Positions 33,280 to 41,297 of a DNA stretch of 64,000 bases are shown here, piece after piece. The stretch is taken from positions 233,009-297,008 of the forward strand of contig JAJYUV010000001.1 of the NCBI GenBank assembly GCA_021792355.1, in the 5' to 3' direction. Position 1 is the stretch's first letter; every line of letters begins with the position of its first letter. Made by a program: the position numbers and the translations under genes. Below the pieces are notes generated by a model. It ran no database searches. It worked only from the letters and a program-made list of their open reading frames with translations, and had not been told where the DNA came from. Origin of the DNA: Thermoplasmata archaeon (lineage in GTDB: Archaea > Thermoplasmatota > Thermoplasmata > Thermoplasmatales > GCA-001856825).

Positions 33280-34041
33280 TTACTGAGGTTTTGAGGCCTC
33301 AGTTACCAGTGGGTCTATCTCTAATTCAATACTGAGTATTTTCTCGTTCAGCACTTCGCTTAGTGTTTCCTCCACTATCCTATCGAACGAGTCGCTGTAT
33401 TTGCCATAAAGGGTGTCGTAGAGTTTAAGTTGATTCTCTATGGTCTCATCTACATCTTCCTTTATTCTTGCGTTTATGTCTCTCAGTGTTTCAAATTCAT
33501 TGTTGTCGTAGACTTCCACGTGATCCGTTACTTTCCTAATTTGAGCTAAAGCTCTGTCGGCGACCTCTTTTCTATTGTCTTCGAATTCGAATGGTCTTAC
33601 TGCAAACACCTTGAAGGGCGTGTTCTCTGCTTTTAACAGTTTTACCATTTCTACCGTTCCTCCTGTTCCGGTCCCTCCTCCCAGCGCTGTCACGACCAGT
33701 ACCAAATCAGCCCTCCTTAATACTTGAACGTCAATCAATGCAGAGTCTTCCTTGAATGCCTTCTTGGCTACTTCGACATATCCTCCAGAGTCCCTATTGT
33801 TCATTATGTACTCAGCACCGATGTTAAGTGAAACTACGTCGCTTCTCTTTGCATTTGAGAGCGCATCCGTGTTCAGGCAGTAGAGATTTACTTCCCTTCT
33901 CTTGTGACTGATTTCGGATACTATGTTGCAGCCCCCTCCACCTATTCCAACGCATACTATGGAAGGTTCCAAAAATTTTTGATCATTCTTTAGACCGCTC
34001 TTCAGTTTGTATATTAGGCCAGTCCTATCTTCATCTATCAC
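33280..34041 (-). CDS. short divergent FtsZ-like GTPase
   Basis: A 253-aa tubulin/FtsZ-superfamily protein. The nucleotide loop VGIGGGGCNIVSEI is at residues 31-44 and the signature TALGGGTGTGGTV at 118-130, with VRPFEFE following as in FtsZ. After about residue 150 it departs: no NxDxxD/E synergy (T7) loop, normally needed to complete the GTPase site of the neighbouring subunit, can be found. A long charged helical tail replaces the C-terminal domain. Coupled by ATGA overlap to a tandem RHH gene. A canonical FtsZ is encoded 4.7 kb away, so this is a specialised paralogue rather than the cell's only FtsZ. Confidence 0.85.
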   Translation of the reverse strand: MIDEDRTGLIYKLKSGLKNDQKFLEPSIVCVGIGGGGCNIVSEISHKRREVNLYCLNTDALSNAKRSDVVSLNIGAEYIMNNRDSGGYVEVAKKAFKEDSALIDVQVLRRADLVLVVTALGGGTGTGGTVEMVKLLKAENTPFKVFAVRPFEFEDNRKEVADRALAQIRKVTDHVEVYDNNEFETLRDINARIKEDVDETIENQLKLYDTLYGKYSDSFDRIVEETLSEVLNEKILSIELEIDPLVTEASKPQ

Positions 34042-34451
34042 TTTTTTTCACCCCTCTGATTTTCTTCCCTCTTCTCTTCGAAAGGGAGATCCTCAAAATT
34101 CAAAAGGTTCCTGTCGTCAAGGTATCCCCTGACGAGTTTGTTAAGCCACATTGGCAAGAAGTGCTCTTCGTTAACCTTCCTTATGATAAACTCTATTGCG
34201 TCATATCTGTCCTTGAAGAGACCCTTCATCACCATCTGATCCAAAGTGTTGAGTGTTGCCTTTGAAAGCTTCACTTCACTTTCTTCCACCGAGGTTTGAA
34301 CCTGAGGATGCTGAATATATGCATAGACCGCTGCTCTGATGAATTCCGATTTTGTCTTGTACCTTAGCGATGTGCTAAGAAAGTCGTTTATTTCGTCATC
34401 TTCCTGCGGTGTCAGACGAAGTGCAATTCTCCTGGTACTATTAGAATCCAC
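34038..34451 (-). CDS. tandem ribbon-helix-helix regulator coupled to the FtsZ-like gene
   Basis: A 137-aa protein with two apparent RHH units. The first is RRIALRLTPQEDDEIN through SEFIRAAVYAYIQ, residues about 7-46. The second is SEVKLSKATLNTLDQM through DAIEFIIRKVNEE, about 58-95, followed by a charged tail. A covalent RHH dimer would bind a palindromic operator. The arrangement recalls haloarchaeal CdrS, an RHH regulator encoded upstream of ftsZ2, but the tandem form is longer. A TATA-like box lies about 26 nt upstream. Confidence 0.8.
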   Translation of the reverse strand: MDSNSTRRIALRLTPQEDDEINDFLSTSLRYKTKSEFIRAAVYAYIQHPQVQTSVEESEVKLSKATLNTLDQMVMKGLFKDRYDAIEFIIRKVNEEHFLPMWLNKLVRGYLDDRNLLNFEDLPFEEKREENQRGEKK

Positions 34452-34763
34452 TTGGAACCAATCCTCTTAAAATAGATATGAAGTTAACTCTATATAAATC
34501 TTTCTAACCAAGGCGTACAATTATTTTTTGAACATCCTAAAATAAATTTGTATATAAAATAATTTACAATGCGTGTGGCACGTATTTTTCTGATTACTCT
34601 AGCGAAATTGTGTTTAGAAATTGTTCGACACGACTCGATTAATTTGTCATACAAGATTTACCAATCTGTGCCATCTTGTTAGCCAAATGTAGGTTTCTGT
34701 CATCCAGTCGACTCCCTTGTCGACAACTGTAAAGTTTATTTAGGCAGTCTTTGATGCGTCAGA
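34452..34763. other. intergenic region between divergent RHH and aIF2-beta genes
   Basis: This 312-base AT-rich gap carries promoters for both directions. Two copies of GTCGAC at 34707-34712 and 34719-34724 form an inverted repeat just upstream of the aIF2-beta TATA box and could be an operator. No gene is seen. Confidence 0.5.
34734..34742 (+). promoter_or_regulatory. TATA box for the aIF2-beta operon
   Basis: GTTTATTTA is centred 26 nt before the GTG at 34764. With no Shine-Dalgarno present it supports leaderless initiation at GTG. Confidence 0.5.
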
Positions 34764-35381
34764 GTGGATGAACAAAGATACTCAGACCTATTGAAGAAGG
34801 TTAAATCTTCAGTTCAAAAGAGAGAGGAAAAGAAGAGATTTCAGATTCCAAAACCCGAGATCATAACGGAGGGGAAGTTGACTATCATCAAGAATTTCAA
34901 GGACATTGTAGAGGTCATTAACAGGGATGAATCTCACATTTTCAAATATCTCATTAAGCAATTTGGTCTTTCTGGAGAAATCGCTGATGGAAGGTTAATT
35001 TTCAAGGGGAAGCCCCCAGAAGGGGGCATTGACAAAGCATTCCAGGAATACCTGCGAACTTACGTTCAATGCTACGAATGCGGGAACTATGATACAGAAA
35101 TGATTAGGGAATTCCGGAATGAAGTAATAAGGTGCAAGGCATGCGGTGCAGAGAGACCGCTTTATGCTCATAAAGAGATAAAATATTCTGAAGAAAAAAT
35201 AGAGGAAGGGAAGACTTACGAACTCGAAGTCACGGACCTAAACAGAGATGGCGATGGACTTGCGGTAAAAGGAGATATTACAATTATAATTCCGGGAGCT
35301 AAGAAAGGACAGAAAGTTACCGCCAGAATTGACAGGATTCGGAAGAACTATGGTTTAGGCATCCTGGTGAAAAAAACGTGA
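34764..35381 (+). CDS. eif2b: translation initiation factor aIF2 beta subunit with C-terminal TRAM domain
   Basis: A 205-aa subunit of the initiator-tRNA delivery factor. The core domain spans about residues 25-95 (IIKNFKDIVEVINRDESH). The zinc ribbon uses C103, C106, C124 and C127, and residues about 145-204 form a TRAM RNA-binding domain (DLNRDGDGLAVKGD). Methanogen and Sulfolobus homologues are about 140 residues and lack the TRAM part, which also occurs in some other euryarchaea. The start is GTG. The last bases overlap the PIN gene. Confidence 0.93.
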   Translation: MDEQRYSDLLKKVKSSVQKREEKKRFQIPKPEIITEGKLTIIKNFKDIVEVINRDESHIFKYLIKQFGLSGEIADGRLIFKGKPPEGGIDKAFQEYLRTYVQCYECGNYDTEMIREFRNEVIRCKACGAERPLYAHKEIKYSEEKIEEGKTYELEVTDLNRDGDGLAVKGDITIIIPGAKKGQKVTARIDRIRKNYGLGILVKKT

Positions 35382-35710
35382 TAATTCTGGATACTAATGC
35401 CCTGATCTATTCTATAAAGCAGAGAATAGATTTGAAGAAATTCGTTAACGAAGAGATTGCAGTCCCCGTATCTGCGATAAGGGAACTTGAAGCTTTGTCA
35501 GATACGGACAGTAATGCAAAGCTCGCCTTGAAACTGATTGACAAGTACAGGATTCTTGATGTCAGCTCAAACGGAGATCGAGGTATTCTAGAGGCCGCAA
35601 CCCGTTACGGTGGCATTGTATTGACCAATGATCGGAAGCTCAAGAAGGACCTAAAAGAGAGGAACATAAGAGTTACGTCAATTTCCAACAGAATAGTGAG
35701 AAAGTTATGA
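35378..35710 (+). CDS. PIN-domain ribonuclease, FCF1/VapC-like
   Basis: A 110-aa single PIN domain with the acidic residues of the active site: Asp4 in MIILDTNALIYS, Glu33 in AIRELEALS, and the TNDRKLKKDL segment. No antitoxin gene is adjacent, and it sits in a translation-factor operon between aIF2-beta and riboflavin kinase, joined by GTGA and ATGA overlaps. A house-keeping RNA-processing role therefore seems more likely than a toxin. Confidence 0.8.
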   Translation: MIILDTNALIYSIKQRIDLKKFVNEEIAVPVSAIRELEALSDTDSNAKLALKLIDKYRILDVSSNGDRGILEAATRYGGIVLTNDRKLKKDLKERNIRVTSISNRIVRKL

Positions 35711-36369
35711 AACCGGTTATGTTAGATTTTCTAAAGAACATAGCATTAAATCACAAAGGAGGTAAGGTGATCCTTAATACTTCCAAGATTGCGAGGGAAC
35801 TCAATATTTCCCAACAGTCTGTCTCGCGATATTTGATTGTCCTAGAGCGCGAGGGATACATAGTAAGAAGGAGAATTTCACGTGGAGAAGAGGTCACAAT
35901 AACTCAAAAGACGTTTGAAGAATTCAAGGACCAACTCAACACGATCCAGTATATACTTAGTTCTTCCAAGGACATCCACGTTGAGGGAACCTTGTTCACT
36001 GGACTTGGTGAGGGGTCTTATTACATCTCTAGAGAAGGTTACGTTAGTAAGATAAAGGAATATTTGAAATTCGAGCCCTTCCCAGGAACAATGAATCTAA
36101 GATTCACGGACGACTTTGCAAGTTTAAGTTCTGTTATCAACAACATACCGGGGTTCGAAGTCGAACCATTCGAACAAGATGGTAGAAAATTTGGAGCCAT
36201 CAAGCTGCTCAAAGCCACCGTGTTTGGTGATCTAGTCGGAATAGTGTTACCTGAAAGAACGCATTACGAAAAGGTCTTGGAGATAATATCCCCCTACAAC
36301 CTAAGGACAAAATATGGTTTGAAGGATGGGGACAAAATAGCAATAACCATCCACAAGGAAGGCCCCTGA
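35707..36369 (+). CDS. ribK: CTP-dependent riboflavin kinase with N-terminal HTH (RbkR type)
   Basis: A 220-aa bifunctional protein. Residues about 1-80 form a winged helix (ISQQSVSRYLIVLEREGYIV). Residues about 90-215 are the archaeal riboflavin kinase with GLGEGSYYIS, PFPGTMNLRF and GVVLPE-like motifs that bind CTP and riboflavin, making FMN. Proteins of this architecture (RbkR) also repress riboflavin genes, so autoregulation is plausible but not shown here. Confidence 0.92.
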   Translation: MKPVMLDFLKNIALNHKGGKVILNTSKIARELNISQQSVSRYLIVLEREGYIVRRRISRGEEVTITQKTFEEFKDQLNTIQYILSSSKDIHVEGTLFTGLGEGSYYISREGYVSKIKEYLKFEPFPGTMNLRFTDDFASLSSVINNIPGFEVEPFEQDGRKFGAIKLLKATVFGDLVGIVLPERTHYEKVLEIISPYNLRTKYGLKDGDKIAITIHKEGP

Positions 36370-36380
36370 ATACTCGAATT

Positions 36381-36851
36381 TTAGATTATACTACCAAATA
36401 TCTCATCTGTTTCCATCTCTCTCTCGCAGTAATGGCACTTGATTGTCAGCGGATTTTTAGATAGGAGAGTAAAAGATGGTTTTACGCTATTTTCCATATT
36501 TGATATGCACCTGCCGTTGCTGCACTTGAGTATTCCAGTTATGATGTCCGGGAGAACAACAACGAACTTTTTTATGACTTCATAATCCTCTACGATGGTG
36601 ATTGTTGCACCCTCAGCAATAAGCGCTATTTTATTCAGTTCAGAAGAATCCAATATCCTGTCCTCAATCTTCACTACGTCTTTCAGCCCCATCTTCTTGC
36701 TCTTTACGTGAATTGCTATGCTTACTGTTATTCCTGGATCGCTCGATATGTTCAATATCTTGAGAACTTGGAAGGCCCTGCCCACGGGAATGTGGTCTAT
36801 AACGGTCCCCCTCCTTATTTTCTCCACCTTAAGCATTTTCTCTTCTGTCAT
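36381..36851 (-). CDS. pyrI: aspartate carbamoyltransferase regulatory subunit
   Basis: A 156-aa allosteric subunit binding CTP/ATP. KIRRGTVIDHIPVGRAFQVL is the nucleotide-binding start. Zinc cysteines C110, C115, C139 and C142 form the contact with PyrB. It follows pyrB with no gap. Confidence 0.93.
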   Translation of the reverse strand: MTEEKMLKVEKIRRGTVIDHIPVGRAFQVLKILNISSDPGITVSIAIHVKSKKMGLKDVVKIEDRILDSSELNKIALIAEGATITIVEDYEVIKKFVVVLPDIITGILKCSNGRCISNMENSVKPSFTLLSKNPLTIKCHYCEREMETDEIFGSII

Positions 36852-37775
36852 CTACTCACCCCTTAGAATCAGATCCAAGATTGCCATTCTTACGGGTACC
36901 CCATATGATGCTTGTTTGAAATACTTGGCCTGCGGTAAATTATCAATTTCAGGCGGAATTTCGTCCACTCTCGGGAGAGGATGCATAACTATCAGATTCT
37001 TCCTACCCCTTGAGATGAGCGATGGCCTGATTACGTAGATACCTGCTACCTTCCTGTATTCTTCGAGATCTGGAAATCTCTCTTTCTGTATCCTCGTGAC
37101 ATATAGAACGTCAAGGTCAGCTATGACGTCCTCCAAATTCTTTGTCTCCTTCACTGGGACTCTCCTTTCAATATCCTTCCTGATGTGCTTTGGTATCTTC
37201 AGTTCTTCCGGAGAAATAAAATACAGCGAAACATCAAACATTGAGAGAGCTTTGCTCAGCGAGTGGACCGTTCTACCGTACTTCAGGTCTCCAACAAAAC
37301 CTATGCTCTTGCCATTTACAGGACCTGACTCCTTCCACATTGTAAATATATCCAAGATTGTCTGTGTTGGATGCTGACCAGCACCATCCCCTGCATTGAT
37401 CACCGGAACATCTGCAAATTCTGATGCGAGTCTAGCTGCCCCTTCCGAAGGATGCCGAAGGACAATAGCGTCAGAATAACCATTGATGATTCTGATGGTA
37501 TCGGAGAGCGTTTCCCCCTTGACCACTGAACTCGATTCCAGAGAGCCAAAACCAAGAACTCTTGCCCCCATCCTCATTGCCGCAGATTCAAAACTCAATC
37601 GGGTTCTCGTACTTGGCTCATAAAAGAGCGTAGCAACAATCTTATTGGACAGGGGTTTATCCGGATGTCCGGAACTTGCATATGGTAACATATCATTGGC
37701 TCTATCAATCACTTCCATAATCTCTTCGACGCTTAGATCACCGATAGAAACGATGTCTCGATTTAACCACATCAT
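36852..37775 (-). CDS. pyrB: aspartate carbamoyltransferase catalytic subunit
   Basis: A 307-aa enzyme making carbamoyl-aspartate in pyrimidine synthesis. EPSTRTRLSFESAAMRMG binds carbamoyl phosphate, VVKGETLSDTIRI carries the mobile-loop lysine, and HPLPRVDE is the aspartate-domain motif. Two ATGs in a row (37775, 37772) can start it. Its TATA box is shared with the divergent asparaginase gene. Confidence 0.96.
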   Translation of the reverse strand: MMWLNRDIVSIGDLSVEEIMEVIDRANDMLPYASSGHPDKPLSNKIVATLFYEPSTRTRLSFESAAMRMGARVLGFGSLESSSVVKGETLSDTIRIINGYSDAIVLRHPSEGAARLASEFADVPVINAGDGAGQHPTQTILDIFTMWKESGPVNGKSIGFVGDLKYGRTVHSLSKALSMFDVSLYFISPEELKIPKHIRKDIERRVPVKETKNLEDVIADLDVLYVTRIQKERFPDLEEYRKVAGIYVIRPSLISRGRKNLIVMHPLPRVDEIPPEIDNLPQAKYFKQASYGVPVRMAILDLILRGE

Positions 37776-37794
37776 TTATTGAACAACGCGCGTA

Positions 37795-37806
37795 ATAAAT
37801 ATTTAT
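37795..37806. promoter_or_regulatory. palindromic TATA box shared by pyrB and the asparaginase gene
   Basis: ATAAATATTTAT is a perfect 12-base palindrome. Its centre (37800.5) is 25.5 bases from the first base of each divergent ATG (37775 minus, 37826 plus). Both genes probably give leaderless mRNAs from this one element. Confidence 0.6.
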
Positions 37807-37825
37807 CCTTGTTGTATTCAGGCCC

Positions 37826-38629
37826 ATGAGACAAATCATAATTCATGGGGGAGTCGGTAGCAGTAATGACCTAAGTCCGCTTCTTGACAAATACGCATCA
37901 TATTCATTAAATTATAGTGACCCGCTTGACGCAGTTGTCGCCGCAGTCAAGTACATGGAAGACGACCCGAACTTTAATGCTGGAACAGGGTCTGTGATGA
38001 GGTTGGACGGAAGCATCCAGATGGATGCATCGGTGATGGTCGAAGGTAACTTTGGTTCCGTGATAAATATAGAGTTTGTCAAAAATCCAGTACAAGTTGC
38101 AAGAGAAGTCATGGAGAAGAGCCCTCACGTAATGCTTTGCGGCGATGGAGCAACCAAATTTGCTTTCGAAAATGGTCATCCCAGGTACGACCCTTCCACT
38201 GAGCGGGCGAGGAAAAGATTAGAAGAATCCAGGTCTATTGCCAAGAACGATCACAGGTTTTTTTACCCGGGTAACCAATCAGTTGACACTGTTGGAGCAG
38301 TTGCGAACTTCGATGGAAAAATAGCAGCAGCACTTTCAACGGGAGGCTCAAGCCCTATGATGAGGGGAAGAGTGGGGGATACACCGATTCCTGGTTCGGG
38401 TATACTGGTCAAGGATGGATTTGGAATAGCGGCAACCGGAATAGGAGAAGAGATCATACGGAGACAACTGTCCTATACCCTTTACTGCGCAAGGAACAGG
38501 TTAGAGGAGGAGTGGAAGTCCATCGCAGATAATTCTCACTATGTACTGGGAGCGGTTGGGTTCAATGGAAGGGAGCCATTCGTTTTTGCAAACAAATCAA
38601 TGGCTCACGGGTACTCAAAGACAGACTGA
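37826..38629 (+). CDS. Ntn-hydrolase asparaginase / isoaspartyl peptidase
   Basis: A 267-aa type 2 asparaginase-like protein. It matures by self-cleavage before Thr155 in SVDTVGAVANFDGKIAA; STGG and GRVGDTPIPGSG complete the active site. NFNAGTGSVMRLDG is the N-terminal family motif. It may hydrolyse asparagine or isoaspartyl peptides. Sharing a promoter element with pyrB links aspartate supply to pyrimidine synthesis. Confidence 0.9.
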   Translation: MRQIIIHGGVGSSNDLSPLLDKYASYSLNYSDPLDAVVAAVKYMEDDPNFNAGTGSVMRLDGSIQMDASVMVEGNFGSVINIEFVKNPVQVAREVMEKSPHVMLCGDGATKFAFENGHPRYDPSTERARKRLEESRSIAKNDHRFFYPGNQSVDTVGAVANFDGKIAAALSTGGSSPMMRGRVGDTPIPGSGILVKDGFGIAATGIGEEIIRRQLSYTLYCARNRLEEEWKSIADNSHYVLGAVGFNGREPFVFANKSMAHGYSKTD

Positions 38630-38697
38630 GGAAAATCGGTATAACATTGGAGACATAGGGACCTGTTTTCAATTCTGAGTTCAAAATCCATCACAGC

Positions 38698-38706
38698 ATA
38701 TAAATA
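38698..38706 (+). promoter_or_regulatory. TATA box for ftsZ
   Basis: ATATAAATA lies 19-27 nt before ATG 38725, supporting that start over the ATG at residue 5. Confidence 0.5.
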
Positions 38707-38724
38707 TTCAGATAATTTATCAAA

Positions 38725-39729
38725 ATGGTAGTTAGTATGCCCGAAGGAGAAACATTTCAAGACACTGATGCCGAGTTAATAGAAGTTTTGAAAAGCTTGA
38801 AGACGAGCATCAAGATTTTTGGTTGTGGAGGATCAGGTTCAAACACTATAACGCGAATCATGGAAGAGGGAATTCAGGGAGCTGATATAATAGCGGCAAA
38901 CACCGATGCTCAGCATCTGCTTCTCACCCAAGCGTCGAAGAAGATTCTCCTGGGAAAAAGAACCACTAGAGGGTTGGGAGCTGGTGCAATCCCGCAGATT
39001 GGAGAGCTTTCTGCCAGGGAGGCTGAGGTTGACATAAATGCAGCAGTGGAAGGAGCAGACATCGTCTTCGTAACTGCTGGAATGGGTGGAGGGACGGGAA
39101 CTGGTTCTGCACCAGTGGTTGCGGAAGTTGCAAAAAATGCCGGTGCACTGGTAATTTCGGTAGTCACCACGCCTTTCAAATCTGAGGGAGCAATGAGAAA
39201 GGAGAATGCACTGTGGGGACTAGAGAAACTAAAAGAGAAATCAGATACCATAGTCATAATACCAAATGACAAACTTCTCGAAATAGTACCAAGACTTCCT
39301 CTCAATGAGGCTTTCCGATTTGCTGACGAGATACTAATGAAATCGATAAAGGGTCTGACTGAACTAGTCACAAAACCTGGCTTGGTCAATCTTGATTTCA
39401 ACGACCTCAAGACTGTGATGAAGGATGGAGGGACAGCGATGATTGGGATGGGACAGTCAGGTTCCCAGGAGAGAGCGCTGGAGTCTGCTAAGAAGGCTCT
39501 CAGTTCACCTCTTCTAGATCTGGAAGTATCGACTGCAACCTCAGCTATCGTGTCTGTCACTGGTAGTTCAAATATGTCAGTGGAGGAAGCTCACACTGTC
39601 TTAGAGGAAATCAAGAAGAAGATTAACCCAAATGCCAGAATAATCTGGGGTGCCAGGATAGACGAGTCAATGAAAAATGATATAAAGGTATTAGCCATAT
39701 TGGTGGGAGCCAAAAACAAGTATATTTAG
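38725..39729 (+). CDS. ftsZ: cell division GTPase FtsZ
   Basis: A 334-aa canonical FtsZ. The nucleotide loop is FGCGGSGSNT (33-42), the signature is GMGGGTGTGSAPVVAE (119-134), and the T7 loop VNLDFNDLKTVM is present near residue 220. It lacks a long C-terminal tail. It is the first gene before secE-spt5 and the ribosomal stalk operon, an arrangement found in several euryarchaea. Confidence 0.96.
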   Translation: MVVSMPEGETFQDTDAELIEVLKSLKTSIKIFGCGGSGSNTITRIMEEGIQGADIIAANTDAQHLLLTQASKKILLGKRTTRGLGAGAIPQIGELSAREAEVDINAAVEGADIVFVTAGMGGGTGTGSAPVVAEVAKNAGALVISVVTTPFKSEGAMRKENALWGLEKLKEKSDTIVIIPNDKLLEIVPRLPLNEAFRFADEILMKSIKGLTELVTKPGLVNLDFNDLKTVMKDGGTAMIGMGQSGSQERALESAKKALSSPLLDLEVSTATSAIVSVTGSSNMSVEEAHTVLEEIKKKINPNARIIWGARIDESMKNDIKVLAILVGAKNKYI

Positions 39730-39741
39730 AGGTAGCCCTGT

Positions 39742-39966
39742 ATGGTTGACATGGATGATAGGATTGAAGATTTAGAGGACTCTATTACGGAGAGAGTTAG
39801 AAGGATAGGGAGAGGAAAGTATTCTAGAATACTAAAGATGGCGAAGAAGCCCACAAGAGATGAATTTGGGAAATCCTCTCTGATAACGGGGGCTGGTATC
39901 ATCATAATAGGCGGACTTGGTTTCATAATCTACCTTCTCATGAACGTGCTATTCAAGGTGCCGTAA
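39742..39966 (+). CDS. secE: protein translocase subunit SecE
   Basis: A 74-aa SecE/Sec61-gamma: an amphipathic N-terminal helix, KMAKKPTRDEF hinge, then one membrane helix (SLITGAGIIIIGGLGFIIYL). The PTRDEF motif is characteristic. It directly abuts spt5. Confidence 0.9.
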   Translation: MVDMDDRIEDLEDSITERVRRIGRGKYSRILKMAKKPTRDEFGKSSLITGAGIIIIGGLGFIIYLLMNVLFKVP

Positions 39967-40782
39967 ATGGTAAAGTGGACCTGCGACGGCAAGGATTCAG
40001 AAGTTGGAACCAACAAGAAAATTCTATTCAATTTAGTCATTGAGAATGATGAGTCGATCGAGAAAGAGGGATTTATCGAACTGACGTTGGATATCCACGA
40101 ACAGAAAGAAGAGATAGAGTGGTTCATCGTAGAGGAGCAGAAGAGAGGGAAGCAGGTCGCTATATCCCCAAAGAACCAGGATCTGCTGAAGATCCAGTAT
40201 AAACTAAAACCGAAGGAATCGACTATCAGAGCACTTTCAGTAGAGACCCCGAAGGGAGGAGAGATCGGGGACTATGCTGTGCTGGTCCTAAAAATGGAGG
40301 GTACCCAGACCAACTTATTTTCGATAAAGGTAAAACAGACTATCATAGTGGTCAAGACCACAATTGGTCAAGAAGTCAAGATTGCCCGGGACATAGGACT
40401 TAAGGCCAAGATTGAAAACCAGGACTATCTATTCTCTATTCTCGTTCCTCCTGATGTGAAGGGTTACATATTCATTGAAACGCTCTATCCAGATAGGACT
40501 ATGGGCCTTTTAAGAACTGTCAGGGGAGCAAGAAACATGATAGCCGGTGAAGTGCAACTCTCAGAAATAGAGAATTATCTGGTATCAAAACCGGCCGTAG
40601 AGTCGCTGGGAGTGGGAAACTACGTGGAAGTCACAGAGGGACCCTTCAAGGGAGAGAAGGCGAGAGTAACTCATGTCGATACTCAGAAGGATGAAATTAC
40701 TCTAGAACTACAAAACGCCATTGTCCCAATCCCGCTCACAGTAAAAGCAGATTCCGTAAAATTATTGGAAAAAGAGGTTTAA
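39967..40782 (+). CDS. spt5: transcription elongation factor Spt5 with an extra N-terminal domain
   Basis: A 271-aa protein; archaeal Spt5 is usually about 150. Residues about 125-205 are the NGN domain (TIIVVKTTIGQEVKIA, DVKGYIFIE) that binds RNA polymerase and Spt4. Residues about 212-270 are the KOW domain (VGNYVEVTEGPFKGEKARV). The first ~120 residues are extra and beta-rich: LFNLVIENDESIE, WFIVEEQK, then KPKESTIRALSVETP and GDYAVLVLKM. This spacing resembles an immunoglobulin-like NEW3/COG1470 fold, by eye only. Confidence 0.88.
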   Translation: MVKWTCDGKDSEVGTNKKILFNLVIENDESIEKEGFIELTLDIHEQKEEIEWFIVEEQKRGKQVAISPKNQDLLKIQYKLKPKESTIRALSVETPKGGEIGDYAVLVLKMEGTQTNLFSIKVKQTIIVVKTTIGQEVKIARDIGLKAKIENQDYLFSILVPPDVKGYIFIETLYPDRTMGLLRTVRGARNMIAGEVQLSEIENYLVSKPAVESLGVGNYVEVTEGPFKGEKARVTHVDTQKDEITLELQNAIVPIPLTVKADSVKLLEKEV

Positions 40783-40785
40783 AGA

Positions 40786-41253
40786 ATGCCGCAAGAAATA
40801 TCTGTAATGGTTGAGGGAGGTAAGGCTACAGCAGGACCACCGCTGGGCCCCGCCCTAGGTCCAATGGGAATTAACATTGGATTGGTATTGAAGGAAATAA
40901 ACGAAAAGACGAAACTTTTCTCCGGAATGCAAGTTCCCGTAAAGGTGACTGTAGACCCTGAGACTAAGAAGTTCGAGGTGTCGGTCGGGAAACCTCCGGT
41001 TTCTGCCCTTCTAAAGAAAGAGCTGGGTATAGAGACGGCGACAGGAGCTTCGAAGACTAAAATATCCGGGGACCTCAAGCTGAACCAGATCAAGAAGGTA
41101 GCAGAAATGAAGATAGACAATATGACCGCTGCCTCCGTCAAATCGGCAGTAATGGAAGTTCTTGGTACTTGTGTCTCTATGGGCATCACAGTCGATGGCA
41201 AGGATCCAAGGGAAACACAAAAACTTATTAAAGACGGGTCAATCGCCATCTAG
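40786..41253 (+). CDS. rpl11: 50S ribosomal protein L11
   Basis: A 155-aa stalk-base protein. GGKATAGPPLGPALGPMGIN is the family signature at the N-terminus, and the C-terminal RNA-binding domain ends DGKDPRETQKLIKDG. Confidence 0.96.
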   Translation: MPQEISVMVEGGKATAGPPLGPALGPMGINIGLVLKEINEKTKLFSGMQVPVKVTVDPETKKFEVSVGKPPVSALLKKELGIETATGASKTKISGDLKLNQIKKVAEMKIDNMTAASVKSAVMEVLGTCVSMGITVDGKDPRETQKLIKDGSIAI

Positions 41254-41286
41254 AGTAGAAGAGCACATTGCTCGCGTAACTACTCT
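41252..41286 (+). promoter_or_regulatory. candidate L1-binding mRNA hairpin before rpl1
   Basis: AGAGTAG (41252-41258) pairs perfectly with CTACTCT (41280-41286). Inside, GAGC (41261-41264) pairs with GCTC (41270-41273), leaving an asymmetric internal loop of AA against GCGTAA. The rpl1 Shine-Dalgarno GGTGA follows immediately at 41287. Archaeal L1 represses its operon by binding an asymmetric-loop helix like its 23S site, so this is a candidate autoregulatory element. Confidence 0.45.
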
Positions 41287-41297
41287 GGTGAAAACCA

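Noticed and set aside
35378..35710. VapBC toxin-antitoxin reading of the PIN gene
   Set aside because: No antitoxin-like gene is adjacent, and the gene is embedded in a translation/FMN operon.
38910..39560. 216-codon minus-strand frame inside ftsZ
   Set aside because: Antisense to canonical FtsZ and Ser/Pro/Leu-rich as expected for a shadow of its codons.
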